Positions 55,478 to 63,696 of a stretch of 64,000 nt of DNA are shown here, piece after piece (positions within the stretch are counted from its first letter, which is position 1; each line of letters begins with the position of its first letter). The stretch lies in assembly GCA_024762925.1 (NCBI GenBank), contig JANTGM010000004.1, positions 62,001 through 126,000 of the forward strand, read 5' to 3'. The translations under genes were made by a program, and so were the position numbers. This DNA comes from Kofleriaceae bacterium. Its GTDB lineage: Bacteria; Myxococcota_A; Polyangia; Haliangiales; Haliangiaceae. The notes under the pieces were generated by a model. That model made no database searches. It was given only the letters and a program-made list of their open reading frames with translations, and was not told the origin of the DNA.

Positions 55478-56761
55478 ATGAACACCAAAACCTCAGAAGC
55501 GCTCTTTGCTCGCGCCAATGCTGTCATTCCCGGAGGAGTCAATTCTCCCGTGCGTGCCTGTAGCTCTGTAGGCGCCCCACCCGTCTTCATCACCCATGGA
55601 GATGGCTGCAACATCTATAGTGCTGACGGTGATCGCTACATCGATCTCATTGGTTCATGGGGCCCACTGGTGCTGGGGCATGCTCACAAAGATGTTCTCG
55701 ATGCGATCAAAGAAACGCTCAACCAGGGAACCTCCTTCGGCGCCCCAACCAGCGTTGAAGTGGAGTTTGCTGAGGTACTCTGCGAAGCACTTCCATCCGT
55801 CGAGAAGGTCCGCGCGGTAAACTCTGGCACCGAAGCGACCATGACTGCGGTTCGTCTCGCTCGTGGATTCACCGGGCGAAACAAACTCATCAAGATCGAC
55901 GGCGGCTACCACGGTCATGCAGACTTTCTCTTAGTTGCCGCAGGGTCCGGAGCAGCCACGCTCGGCATTCCCGGTTCAGCTGGAGTTAGTGAAGGCGCGG
56001 CCCAGGACACGGTATTGGTTCCCTACAACGACCTTCCGGCCCTCGAGAGAGTCTTCGAGGAAATCGGTGACCAAGTAGCCGCGATCATCATCGAGCCGGT
56101 TGCTGGCAATATGGGCGTGGTGCCTCCACAAGATGGCTACCTGCAAGGTATTCGCGAGCTCACGACAAAACACGGCGCCCTCTTCATCATGGACGAGGTC
56201 ATGACGAGCTTTCGCGTCGCATATGGCTGCGCCCAAGGACTCTACGATGTGAAACCCGACCTCACCTGCCTAGGCAAGATCGTCGGTGGAGGGTTGCCGC
56301 TCGCAGCATTTGGCGGACGCGCCGACATCATGGACACACTGGCTCCTGTTGGGCCGGTCTACCAAGCTGGCACGCTCAGCGGAAATCCGCTTGCTGTGAC
56401 GGCGGGACTCAAGACCCTCGACCTACTGAGGCGCCCTCAGACGTATGAGCGTCTGGAGGAGTTGGGTGCGCGTCTGGAAGCTGGCTTACTCGCAGCCGCT
56501 GCCTCTGCGGGCATTCCTGCGTGCATCAATCGAGTGGGTTCGATGCAGACGCTCTTCTTCCAAGATGGCCCCGTTCGCAACTACGACGACGCGAAGAAAT
56601 CCGATACCGAGCGCTTCGCCAAGTACTTCCGGGCCATGCGGGAGCGCGGGATCTTCCTGCCCCCATCCCAGTTCGAAGCCATGTTTTTATCTCTGGCCCA
56701 CGGCGATGAGGAGGTTGATGAGATCATCGCTGCAGCCCAAGAATCTATGGCCTCTTTGTGA
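55478..56761 (+). CDS. hemL: Glutamate-1-semialdehyde 2,1-aminomutase
   Basis: The product has 427 residues, the normal family length. It has the start FARANAVIPGGVNSPVRAC, NSGTEATMTAVRLARG, DGGYHGHAD, and the PLP lysine Lys267 in CLGKIVGGGLPLAAFGG. It converts glutamate-1-semialdehyde to 5-aminolevulinate, the C5 route to heme. The gene begins 2 bases after gyrA, so it is co-transcribed with it, an unusual pairing. Confidence 0.96.
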   Translation: MNTKTSEALFARANAVIPGGVNSPVRACSSVGAPPVFITHGDGCNIYSADGDRYIDLIGSWGPLVLGHAHKDVLDAIKETLNQGTSFGAPTSVEVEFAEVLCEALPSVEKVRAVNSGTEATMTAVRLARGFTGRNKLIKIDGGYHGHADFLLVAAGSGAATLGIPGSAGVSEGAAQDTVLVPYNDLPALERVFEEIGDQVAAIIIEPVAGNMGVVPPQDGYLQGIRELTTKHGALFIMDEVMTSFRVAYGCAQGLYDVKPDLTCLGKIVGGGLPLAAFGGRADIMDTLAPVGPVYQAGTLSGNPLAVTAGLKTLDLLRRPQTYERLEELGARLEAGLLAAAASAGIPACINRVGSMQTLFFQDGPVRNYDDAKKSDTERFAKYFRAMRERGIFLPPSQFEAMFLSLAHGDEEVDEIIAAAQESMASL

Positions 56762-56847
56762 TTGACGGTGCCTGTTGACGGCAAAGTCTGAGCGTGTTAC
56801 CAGGACCCCGCTCTAAGGCACTTTGCGAATAGATACCGAGCAGTTCC

Positions 56848-57162
56848 GTGACTTCCACGTCCACATCAGCGACCCACGCACCGGCCAAAATCGCGGCTGG
56901 TGGGGCAACGCGTTCCAAGGACCGACCAAGCCCCTTCTTTGAGGCGGCGAAAGTGTCCTCAGTTGGGCTTGAGATGGGCGTCGCAACAGGCATCGGTTGG
57001 GGCTTTGGGTACTGGCTCGATGGGAAGTACGACACAGGCCCATGGCTCATGCTTGTCGGTCTGCTGTTTGGAATTGCTGCGGGCTTCAATGGCCTGATTC
57101 GAACGACCCGCCAAGTGAATGCCAACGCAGCGCGAGACGCAGCCAACGTGGAGGCAAAGTAA
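56848..57162 (+). CDS. AtpZ/AtpI-type small membrane protein
   Basis: The product has 104 residues from a GTG start. After a disordered Ser/Ala/Thr N-terminus of 35 residues come two membrane helices (about 43-60 and 66-84): VSSVGLEMGVATGIGWGFGYW, then LDGKYDTGPWLMLVGLLFGI. This is the AtpZ-like (PF09527) family that precedes the F0 genes and may help assemble the ATP synthase or carry Mg2+. Its stop TAA overlaps the next ATG by one base (TAATG). Confidence 0.85.
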   Translation: MTSTSTSATHAPAKIAAGGATRSKDRPSPFFEAAKVSSVGLEMGVATGIGWGFGYWLDGKYDTGPWLMLVGLLFGIAAGFNGLIRTTRQVNANAARDAANVEAK

Positions 57163-57533
57163 TGGATCCCTCCGCACTCTCCCGCATCGAGAAGCTCAAC
57201 TACGCATTGGGCTTGGCACTGGTGCTCATCTGCGCGGGTCTCGCGACAACACACTTCACCCTCGGTGTTCTCACCGGTGTGGTTCTCACATGCATCAACT
57301 TCAGCTTGGTCCGCATGCTCGTAGAAAAGCTTCTTGCTGGTGGGCCTGACAAACAGGGGCGCACAGCAATCCTCTTTGTCCCGAAGATGTCGGGGCTCAT
57401 TCTCGCCGCCGCACTGGCGGTATTTCTCTTGCCGATTTCCCCCATTGGATTGGGGATCGGTTTTTCGGTTTTCCTAGTGTCGATCATGGTCGAGAGCATT
57501 CGCTTCATGACCGGCGCTGCGCTATTGGGCTAG
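57162..57533 (+). CDS. atpI: ATP synthase subunit I
   Basis: The product has 123 residues with four hydrophobic helices. ATG 57162-57164 was chosen because it overlaps the preceding stop by one base; the ORF opening further upstream is in the previous gene. The sequence (KLNYALGLALVLICAGLATT, TGVVLTCINFSLVRMLVEKL) fits the ATP synthase I family, which helps assemble the c-ring. It lies 7 bases before atpB. Confidence 0.85.
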   Translation: MDPSALSRIEKLNYALGLALVLICAGLATTHFTLGVLTGVVLTCINFSLVRMLVEKLLAGGPDKQGRTAILFVPKMSGLILAAALAVFLLPISPIGLGIGFSVFLVSIMVESIRFMTGAALLG

Positions 57534-57540
57534 AAGAAGC

Positions 57541-58311
57541 ATGGGCGAACACGGTTCCTGGACAGATTTCCTCTTAGAGCTACCCGCATTTCGCGAAATC
57601 TGGGGCAACGCTGACAATGCTCTGAGTCGTAAGTGGGAAGGCCTCATGTTTGGCAGCACCCACTTCACGCTGACTCACGTTCTGTGGGCCATCATTGTGG
57701 TTGCCATCGTTATCTTTGGCGCGCTCAAGTTCAACGCCAGCGTGAAGAAGAAGGACGGCATGATTCCTCCCAAGGGATTTGGCTTCCGCACCTTCTTCGA
57801 AATGATTGTCGACGGAACGTACGGAATGATGGTTCAGGTCATGGGCGAAAAGGGTGCAAAGCAGCACCTTCCTCTCATTGGCTCTCTCGCCTTCTTTATT
57901 TTCTTTTCCAACATCATGGCGCTCATCCCAGGCTTTGGTGTTCCAACAACCACGCTCAAGACCAATATTGGCATTGCCCTCTTGGTGTTCCTCGCAACTC
58001 ACTACTATGGCGTGAAAGAGCACGGCATCGCGTACTTCAAGCACTTCGCTGGCCCACTCCCCTTGCTCGCCCCGCTGATGATTCCCATCGAGCTCATCAG
58101 CCACATTGCGCGACCAGCCTCGCTGGCTCTTCGCCTCATGGGTAACATGGCTGCCGACCACAAAGTGGTCTTCACGTTCTTCGCCTTGGTTCCAATTCTG
58201 GTACCAGTGCCTTTCCTCATTCTCGGACTCTTGGTTTGTGTCGTTCAAACCTTAGTCTTCTGCCTGCTCTCCATGGTCTACATCTCCATGGCTACCGCTC
58301 ACGATCACTAG
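57541..58311 (+). CDS. atpB: F0F1 ATP synthase subunit a
   Basis: The product has 256 residues with about six membrane helices. The essential arginine lies in ARPASLALRLMGNM, and the final helices include VCVVQTLVFCLLSMVYISMA. It forms the ion half-channels beside the c-ring. The order atpZ-atpI-atpB-atpE is the separate F0 operon typical of former Deltaproteobacteria; b, delta and F1 genes are not in the window. Confidence 0.95.
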   Translation: MGEHGSWTDFLLELPAFREIWGNADNALSRKWEGLMFGSTHFTLTHVLWAIIVVAIVIFGALKFNASVKKKDGMIPPKGFGFRTFFEMIVDGTYGMMVQVMGEKGAKQHLPLIGSLAFFIFFSNIMALIPGFGVPTTTLKTNIGIALLVFLATHYYGVKEHGIAYFKHFAGPLPLLAPLMIPIELISHIARPASLALRLMGNMAADHKVVFTFFALVPILVPVPFLILGLLVCVVQTLVFCLLSMVYISMATAHDH

Positions 58312-58387
58312 CGCATCGCTAGCCCAAACAGACAACTTTCGATATAGAGCCTCGGCTCGCCAGCAACGAACGCAAAAGGAAAAAACT

Positions 58388-58735
58388 ATGATCACCCGCA
58401 AAGCAAAATTTCTTCTCATGATGACCGCCGGTCTTGTCGTTATGAGCTTCTCTTCTGTCGCCTTCGCGCAAGACGCAGAAACCATGCTCAAAGCCGCTAG
58501 CATCAGCAACGGCGGATGGATCGCACTCAGCTGCGGTCTCGCCATCGGCCTCGCCGCTCTTGGTGGAGCTCTCGGTCAAGGCAAGACAGCCGCTGCTGCT
58601 CTTGAGGGCATCGCTCGCAACCCAGCTTCTGCTGACCGCATCTTCACGCCGATGATTCTTGGTCTCGCTCTTATCGAGTCCCTTGTCATCTACGCGCTGA
58701 TCATCGCCTTCCTTCTTCAGGGAAAAATCGGTTAA
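58388..58735 (+). CDS. atpE: F0F1 ATP synthase subunit c with signal-peptide-like extension
   Basis: The product has 115 residues, longer than the usual 75-85 because residues 1-27 form a cleavable-looking leader (VVMSFSSVAFA-QD). The hairpin helices are GWIALSCGLAIGLAALGGAL and MILGLALIESLVIYALIIAF. The ion-binding Glu97 is followed by Ser98; Gln64 stands in the first helix (GALGQGK). The polar loop is ALEGIARNPASADRI. It forms the c-ring of the synthase. It lies 76 bases after atpB and is followed by a strong terminator. Confidence 0.95.
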   Translation: MITRKAKFLLMMTAGLVVMSFSSVAFAQDAETMLKAASISNGGWIALSCGLAIGLAALGGALGQGKTAAAALEGIARNPASADRIFTPMILGLALIESLVIYALIIAFLLQGKIG

Positions 58736-58808
58736 CACACTTTCTAGCAATCGACGCTGGCGTCTTGGTGTGTCGCCTCGGTGACTCATCAAACCGGCGC
58801 TCGCAACC

Positions 58809-58838
58809 ACAGCCTCGCATCTTCGGATGCGGGGCTGT
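58809..58838 (+). terminator. Rho-independent terminator of the F0 operon
   Basis: A 13-bp stem (58809-58821 with 58826-58838, one G-T pair) closed by a stable TTCG tetraloop is followed by a T-rich tract. It lies 73 bases after atpE. Confidence 0.85.
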
Positions 58839-58870
58839 TTCGTTTCGGTTCGTTCCAGAAGCCGAGGTAG

Positions 58871-59446
58871 CTAGAGCCCAGCCGTCATTCCAAAGACGAG
58901 ATTGAGATTCACAAGTCCATGGCTAAGGCGCGAGTATCGAGCCTCAACGCTAAAGGTCCACTCACTCACGACGTTTCGCTTGTAGCCAACGCCTGCATAC
59001 CAGCCTAGGTAGCGACGCTCATTGGCGGGTGGAATCGGCAGATTGCTAAGAAGAAGCACCGCGCCCCCGGTACCAAAGGCGCGCTGTCCTCGGCGAAATA
59101 CAGTGTGGCTCGCTCGAACGCCCAAATCAACTTCGGTGAGATGGATAGTGCTCTCCACCTGGCTGCTGTCTGAGGAAAAGTAGTAGCCCCGAACCAAGGT
59201 ACTCCAGGCCACTCCAACATGCCAATCCGAGTCCCCTACGGGTTTGTCGAGCCCTGCGTGAAAGCCCCATAGAAACCCCAGATTGTACAGTTCACCCAAG
59301 TCACCGAGGTTGTCGCGAAACGCGAGTACGAGTCCAAACCGCCCTGAGGCGGCAGATGGATCTTCATCTTCGGCCAAGGCTGGACGATTGCCTGAAATGA
59401 AGCTGCAAAGGCACAATGCCGCAATGAGATTGCCGCGCCCCCTCAT
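58871..59446 (-). CDS. Outer-membrane beta-barrel-like protein
   Basis: The product has 191 residues with a signal peptide (cleavage about ALA-ED, residue 25). The mature part alternates hydrophobic and polar residues in strand-like segments ending in aromatic residues (HVGVAWSTLVRGYYFSSDSS, YLGWYAGVGYKRNVVSEWTF) and finishes with a strand (LNLVFGMTAGL), as in small 8-stranded barrels. No specific family was recognised. It ends the minus-strand block that starts at 63420, 3 bases after the cNMP-binding gene. Confidence 0.72.
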   Translation of the reverse strand: MRGRGNLIAALCLCSFISGNRPALAEDEDPSAASGRFGLVLAFRDNLGDLGELYNLGFLWGFHAGLDKPVGDSDWHVGVAWSTLVRGYYFSSDSSQVESTIHLTEVDLGVRASHTVFRRGQRAFGTGGAVLLLSNLPIPPANERRYLGWYAGVGYKRNVVSEWTFSVEARYSRLSHGLVNLNLVFGMTAGL

Positions 59447-59449
59447 TCG

Positions 59450-59962
59450 CTAGAACTTGTTGGACGTCGCCAAGAACGTCATCTTGTCATTTGTAGCTCG
59501 AAGGCGGCTACTCAGAGTTCTTACGAAGTTCCAGAGAAGTTCGTAGGCGAGATCGCGATCTACGAAGAGCAGGTCTTCCAAGTCGCGCCGATTGATAGAG
59601 AATGTCTCAAGACTCTCGTGTGCAATGGCGGTTGCCGAGCGCGGCGATGAGTCGATAAGGGACATCTCGCCAAAGTACGCCCCAGGCCGAAGCACCGCGA
59701 GGGCTTCTTCTCCCATGCCGGGAACAATTCGGCTAATGCGTACAGCTCCCTCGAGCACCACGTAGAACTTGTCGCCAGGAGCACCTTCATCAAAGACTTT
59801 CTGGCCGGACTTGGTGTGCTCTTCCTGCCCAATCTCTGCGACGCGGGCGAGGTGCTCGCGACCAAGGCCGGCAAAGAGATCAATCTGCTCAAGAATCTCT
59901 ACGCGAGTCTTGCCCTTCACTTCGACCTCTGCAGGTCCTACGTTTTTCTCGTCACTCGACAT
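59450..59962 (-). CDS. Cyclic nucleotide-binding domain protein
   Basis: The product has 170 residues, one CNB/Crp-like sensor domain. The phosphate-binding cassette is YFGEMSLIDSSPRSATAIA with Glu99 and Arg108 in the cAMP-binding positions. An Asp/Glu-rich region KVFDEGAPGDKFYVVLEG precedes it. There is no HTH domain, so it is not a Crp transcription factor by itself; it may act as a regulatory partner. No transmembrane helix is seen. Confidence 0.88.
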   Translation of the reverse strand: MSSDEKNVGPAEVEVKGKTRVEILEQIDLFAGLGREHLARVAEIGQEEHTKSGQKVFDEGAPGDKFYVVLEGAVRISRIVPGMGEEALAVLRPGAYFGEMSLIDSSPRSATAIAHESLETFSINRRDLEDLLFVDRDLAYELLWNFVRTLSSRLRATNDKMTFLATSNKF

Positions 59963-60022
59963 AGGTGCTCCCGAGCGACAAGCCTACCGCTGGTCCACCC
60001 CCATGGCCATTTTCCTAAGACC

Positions 60023-60048
60023 TTCTGGCTACCGCTTCTGGCTACCGC
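60023..60048. repeat. 13-bp tandem duplication across the moaC stop
   Basis: Two exact copies of TTCTGGCTACCGC are head to tail, with a partial third (TTCC). On the minus strand they duplicate GCGGTAGCCAGAA, so the moaC stop codon TAG (60042-60044) is present twice. Confidence 0.9.
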
Positions 60049-60551
60049 TTCCAGTGCCCAGACTTGCCACCTAGCTTCTCTTCAAGCTGCACAGCCTCGA
60101 TCCGCATGCCTCGGTCCACAGCTTTGCACATGTCGTAGATCGTGAGTGCAGCCACGGAAACCGCTGTGAGTGCCTCCATCTCTACGCCCGTGCGATCGAT
60201 GGCTTGCACCTCAGCCCGAATGAAGATGCCAGCTGGGTCGCTGGTCTTGACCTTCATCGCAACGTCCACGCCCGAGATGCGGAGGGGATGGCAGAGCGGA
60301 ATCAAGTCTGAGGTGCGCTTGATGCCCTGAATTGCGGCCACACGTGCGATGCCAAGGACATCCCCCTTGCTCATCTCACCCTTGGCAATCCGCGTGGCCG
60401 TTGACGGTTCCATCAGCACCTGCCCGCTCGCCACCGCCACCCGATGGGTCTCGGGCTTCGGGCTCACATCGACCATGCGCGCGTTTCCCTCTGCATCGAA
60501 GTGCGTAAGGGTCTTGCCAGGGGCGCTCTTGGTCCCAGCCTTACTCCCCAA
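60042..60551 (-). CDS. moaC: Cyclic pyranopterin monophosphate synthase MoaC
   Basis: About 169 residues if the TTG at 60549-60551 is the start. The family begins with [16 protein letters not shown] and the frame has no ATG close to it; the longer ORF start runs inside the upstream gene. Catalytic motifs are [13 protein letters not shown] and [10 protein letters not shown]. MoaC converts the 8-oxopurine intermediate to cyclic pyranopterin phosphate, in molybdenum cofactor synthesis. It overlaps the lipoprotein gene by 11 bases. No moaA is nearby. Confidence 0.9.
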   Translation of the reverse strand: MGSKAGTKSAPGKTLTHFDAEGNARMVDVSPKPETHRVAVASGQVLMEPSTATRIAKGEMSKGDVLGIARVAAIQGIKRTSDLIPLCHPLRISGVDVAMKVKTSDPAGIFIRAEVQAIDRTGVEMEALTAVSVAALTIYDMCKAVDRGMRIEAVQLEEKLGGKSGHWKR

Positions 60552-61254
60552 AGTCGAGCTCAACCACAACCGGTTCCGTGGTGGGAAGAGTGAGCGATGC
60601 TTCCACGCATTGGTACTTCGAGCGTGTCTTCGCGGACTGGGTCTTTCGGAGGCCACAGGCTCGAATGGTGTAGTTCTCTGGCGCTGGCTCCAGGGTCTCA
60701 TAGCAATTGCAGCCACCCTTGCGCTTTCCTTTGGTGCGCCGATCCTTGAACGCAATCCCATCCCAGGGCACCTCGTACGTGGCACCCGGTTCGACTGGCT
60801 GGTGGTTCTCGGCAGCTTTGATGTCTTTCACGCGCTGTGGCTCTTCACAGGTTGGACAAATCTCCTCTGGAGGAGAGTCACAAGACGCTGTGCAATGCGT
60901 TGGAAAGAGCAATAGCTGTTTCGCGTTTGGCACCTTGCCAGAGTAGCCACTGATTACAGCTTGGAGGCCCTTATCCATGTTGAGGAAGAGCGTATCGGAA
61001 CCGCTGTTCTTGAGAACAAACGTGACCAACGCGTCTGACGCGGGCGCGGTAGCTCCAGCATCGGCTGCATCACTTGGCGTTTGAAGCGGTGAGTCAATGT
61101 CGTCATCGTCACCAGCAACATGGTCGCCATTGCCGCTAGGCGTTGTGTGTGTTTGCCCCGGAGTTTCTCCTCCGTCGGCAGCTTGAGTTCCACCACAGGC
61201 GGTGGCGAAGAGCAGTCCGGCTGCCAGTACCTTGGCGAGAGCTTGCGTTTTCAT
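60541..61254 (-). CDS. Lipoprotein with Cys-rich beta domain, unknown
   Basis: The product has 237 residues with lipobox ATAC (Cys about 20, then Gly) and an Asp/Gly/Pro-rich linker of about 50 residues. The conserved-looking domain begins [20 protein letters not shown] and includes several Cys pairs ([29 protein letters not shown]...QCVEASL). The immunoglobulin-like beta pattern ends [17 protein letters not shown]. Function is unknown. Between glmS (9 bases upstream) and moaC, so it is co-transcribed with them. Confidence 0.75.
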   Translation of the reverse strand: MKTQALAKVLAAGLLFATACGGTQAADGGETPGQTHTTPSGNGDHVAGDDDDIDSPLQTPSDAADAGATAPASDALVTFVLKNSGSDTLFLNMDKGLQAVISGYSGKVPNAKQLLLFPTHCTASCDSPPEEICPTCEEPQRVKDIKAAENHQPVEPGATYEVPWDGIAFKDRRTKGKRKGGCNCYETLEPAPENYTIRACGLRKTQSAKTRSKYQCVEASLTLPTTEPVVVELDFGE

Positions 61255-61263
61255 ACCTTATTC

Positions 61264-63084
61264 CTATTCGACAGTGACGCTCTTGGCAAGATTGCGAGGC
61301 TGATCGATATCTGTGCCTTTGTGATCCGCGACATAATATGAGAGCTGTTGCAGCGGAACGACTGAGAGAATTGGCTGCAATTCGGGCAACGTATTGGGAA
61401 TCATCACCACTTCGTCGGCGAGCGCACCAATCTCTTGGTCGCCGCTAGAGGCGATTGCAATGATCTTTCCTTCACGTGCTCGCACCTCGGTGAGGTTCGA
61501 AACGGTCTTCTCGTAGAGCGGCCCTTGGGGAACCAAGACCACAACGGGCAGGTTCTCATCAATCAAAGCAATGGGCCCGTGCTTCATCTCACCGGCTGAA
61601 TACCCCTCTGCATGGATATACGAGATTTCCTTGAGTTTGAGAGCCCCTTCTAGAGCGATGGGGTATTGATTGCCGCGCCCCATAAACAAGAACCCCTGGC
61701 TGTTGCCATAGCGACGAGCGATCACTTGAAGCTGTGCGCCATGTTCGATGAGGTCTGCCATCTTGTTTGGCAATGTGACCATCTCGGCAAGTAGCTCACG
61801 CGCTCTTTCCGGGGCGAGTTTTCCCGTTTGCCGACCGAGGTGAATCGCAATGAGAGTGAGTGAAACGAGCTGCGTTGTGAATGCCTTGGTGGAGGCCACG
61901 CCGATTTCCGGCCCGGCATGCGTGTAAAACGCATAGTCCGCCAATCGGGGGATCGACGACTCCAAGACATTGCTTATCGCAAGCACCTTGGCGCCCCGCT
62001 CCTTGGCAAGCTGCACCGCACCCATCGTGTCAGCCGTCTCTCCCGACTGGCTGATCGCAATCACCAAGTCTGTGTCGTTCACGACCGGGTCTCGATACCG
62101 ATACTCAGATGCCATGTCGACTTCGACCGGAATGCGGGACATCTGCTCAATCAGAAATTTACCTACAAGCGAGGAGTGATACGACGTACCGCATGCGACC
62201 ATGACAATCCGCTTGATATTGGAGACATCAATATCGTTGCCATCGAGAGCAACCGTATCGTGCTCTAGATCGACGCGACCTGCGAGCGTGTCTGCTACCG
62301 CCCGCGGCTGCTCGTGAATCTCCTTGGCCATGTAGTGGCGATAGCCGTCTTTCTCAGCCTGAGCCGCTGTCCAGCGAATGGTCTTTGCCTCGCGTGTGAC
62401 AGGGTTGCCCTCGAGATCGGTAATCACCACAGCGTCGCGTGTGATCGTTACGATCTCGCCCTCCTCAATGAAGACCATTTCCTTGGTTTCGTCGAGAATC
62501 GCGGTGACATCCGAGGCAACAAAGTTCTCACCTTCGCCAAGCCCAATGACGAGTGGCGAAGCATTCTTTGCCGCAACCAGGACGTCAGGGTTTTTCTCAT
62601 CCATCACAACGATCGCGAATGCTCCAATGACTTTTCCCAAGGCCTTTTGCACGGCCGCAGTTAGGTCTTTGGCATCCTCAATCTCGGCGGAGACAAGATG
62701 GGCGACAATCTCGGTATCGGTCTCTGAGGAGAACTTCGAGCCCGATGCTTCAAGCTCATGCCGCAGAGCCAAGTGGTTCTCAATGATGCCATTGTGTACG
62801 ACGCTAATGCGCCCAACCTTGTGTGGGTGTGCATTGACGTCCGAAGGCCTCCCATGCGTGGCCCAACGAGTGTGGCCAATTCCAACCTTGCCAGGAGCTG
62901 GCTCCACTTCGAGCTTCTCAATAAGGCCACGCAACTTGCCTTGGCAGCGAACAACTCGGGCGCTTCCGCCCTCCCAAACCGCGACTCCAGCTGAGTCGTA
63001 GCCGCGATACTCGAGACGACGCAATCCATTCACGAGGATCGGGGTCGCCTGCCGCGGGCCAATGTAGCCAACGATTCCGCACAT
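61264..63084 (-). CDS. glmS: Glucosamine-6-phosphate synthase (isomerizing)
   Basis: The product has 606 residues, the normal family length. The N-terminal glutaminase begins MCGIVGYIG with catalytic Cys2, HTRWATHGRPSDVNAHPH; two SIS sugar-isomerase domains follow (ISQSGETADTM, TKAFTTQ), with the end NLAKSVTVE. It makes glucosamine-6-phosphate from fructose-6-phosphate and glutamine, the first step to cell-wall amino sugars. No glmS ribozyme was recognised upstream. It is followed by the lipoprotein and moaC. Confidence 0.97.
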   Translation of the reverse strand: MCGIVGYIGPRQATPILVNGLRRLEYRGYDSAGVAVWEGGSARVVRCQGKLRGLIEKLEVEPAPGKVGIGHTRWATHGRPSDVNAHPHKVGRISVVHNGIIENHLALRHELEASGSKFSSETDTEIVAHLVSAEIEDAKDLTAAVQKALGKVIGAFAIVVMDEKNPDVLVAAKNASPLVIGLGEGENFVASDVTAILDETKEMVFIEEGEIVTITRDAVVITDLEGNPVTREAKTIRWTAAQAEKDGYRHYMAKEIHEQPRAVADTLAGRVDLEHDTVALDGNDIDVSNIKRIVMVACGTSYHSSLVGKFLIEQMSRIPVEVDMASEYRYRDPVVNDTDLVIAISQSGETADTMGAVQLAKERGAKVLAISNVLESSIPRLADYAFYTHAGPEIGVASTKAFTTQLVSLTLIAIHLGRQTGKLAPERARELLAEMVTLPNKMADLIEHGAQLQVIARRYGNSQGFLFMGRGNQYPIALEGALKLKEISYIHAEGYSAGEMKHGPIALIDENLPVVVLVPQGPLYEKTVSNLTEVRAREGKIIAIASSGDQEIGALADEVVMIPNTLPELQPILSVVPLQQLSYYVADHKGTDIDQPRNLAKSVTVE

Positions 63085-63162
63085 AAGACGTTCTCCTAAC
63101 GCGCTCCTATCGCCGCACTATTCCCACTCCTTGCGAGCGGAAATCGCGGCATGGGCGCTCAA

Positions 63163-63420
63163 TTACTTGGCCGTAGATGCCGGCGTTGGGGCTTCCGTGG
63201 GAGCTGGCTCATCGCCACCTTCCTCGTCCTCATAGTCCTCATAGTCCTCGTCATCTCCCGCTTCTGCCGTGTCGTTGGACACAAGCTCATCTGCTTCGGG
63301 TGCGACAAACGGATTGAGTTCCGACTCGACCGGAATAATAAATCCTGAGTACCCACCACCACAGGCAGTGAGCCCAGCAGCTAGGCAAAGGGCGACAAAA
63401 ATATTCGCAAGTCGGTTCAT
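63163..63420 (-). CDS. Small acidic lipoprotein
   Basis: The product has 85 residues with lipobox LTAC (Cys about 20, then Gly). The mature part is short, ending in an acidic DEDYEDYEDEEGGDE stretch and a Pro/Thr/Ala-rich tail. The acid run comes from repeated GTCCTCATA-type units on the plus strand. No homologue is recognised. It lies 78 bases upstream of glmS. Confidence 0.7.
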   Translation of the reverse strand: MNRLANIFVALCLAAGLTACGGGYSGFIIPVESELNPFVAPEADELVSNDTAEAGDDEDYEDYEDEEGGDEPAPTEAPTPASTAK

Positions 63421-63696
63421 TTGGGGTCCTTATAAGAAGGTTGCAAGCCCTTTGAGGCTACACAACAATCACCGAAAACTAGCAGCACTCGTTGCCGCTG
63501 CGCCAGGTGTGCTCGGGGCCAAGTGCGGGCTATTTGGGGGGCCCACTTCCTGGTAGGTGGGGGTAGGTGCCAGCCATTGGGGGGCGCCACTCCCAATCAT
63601 TCCCCCAGGCTCAGGCGACTGGGATCGGCACTCGTCAATTATTTCGAGAGATTGCAGCCCTAAGGCAATGGATCGCAGTTTGCTAGGCTTAGGGGC

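Noticed and set aside
63084-63162. glmS ribozyme or riboswitch
   Set aside because: The gap upstream of glmS is only 78 bases and shows no ribozyme-like core.
63530-63605. G-rich run as a possible quadruplex or regulatory RNA
   Set aside because: The G-runs are irregular and no partner stem or gene relation could be found.
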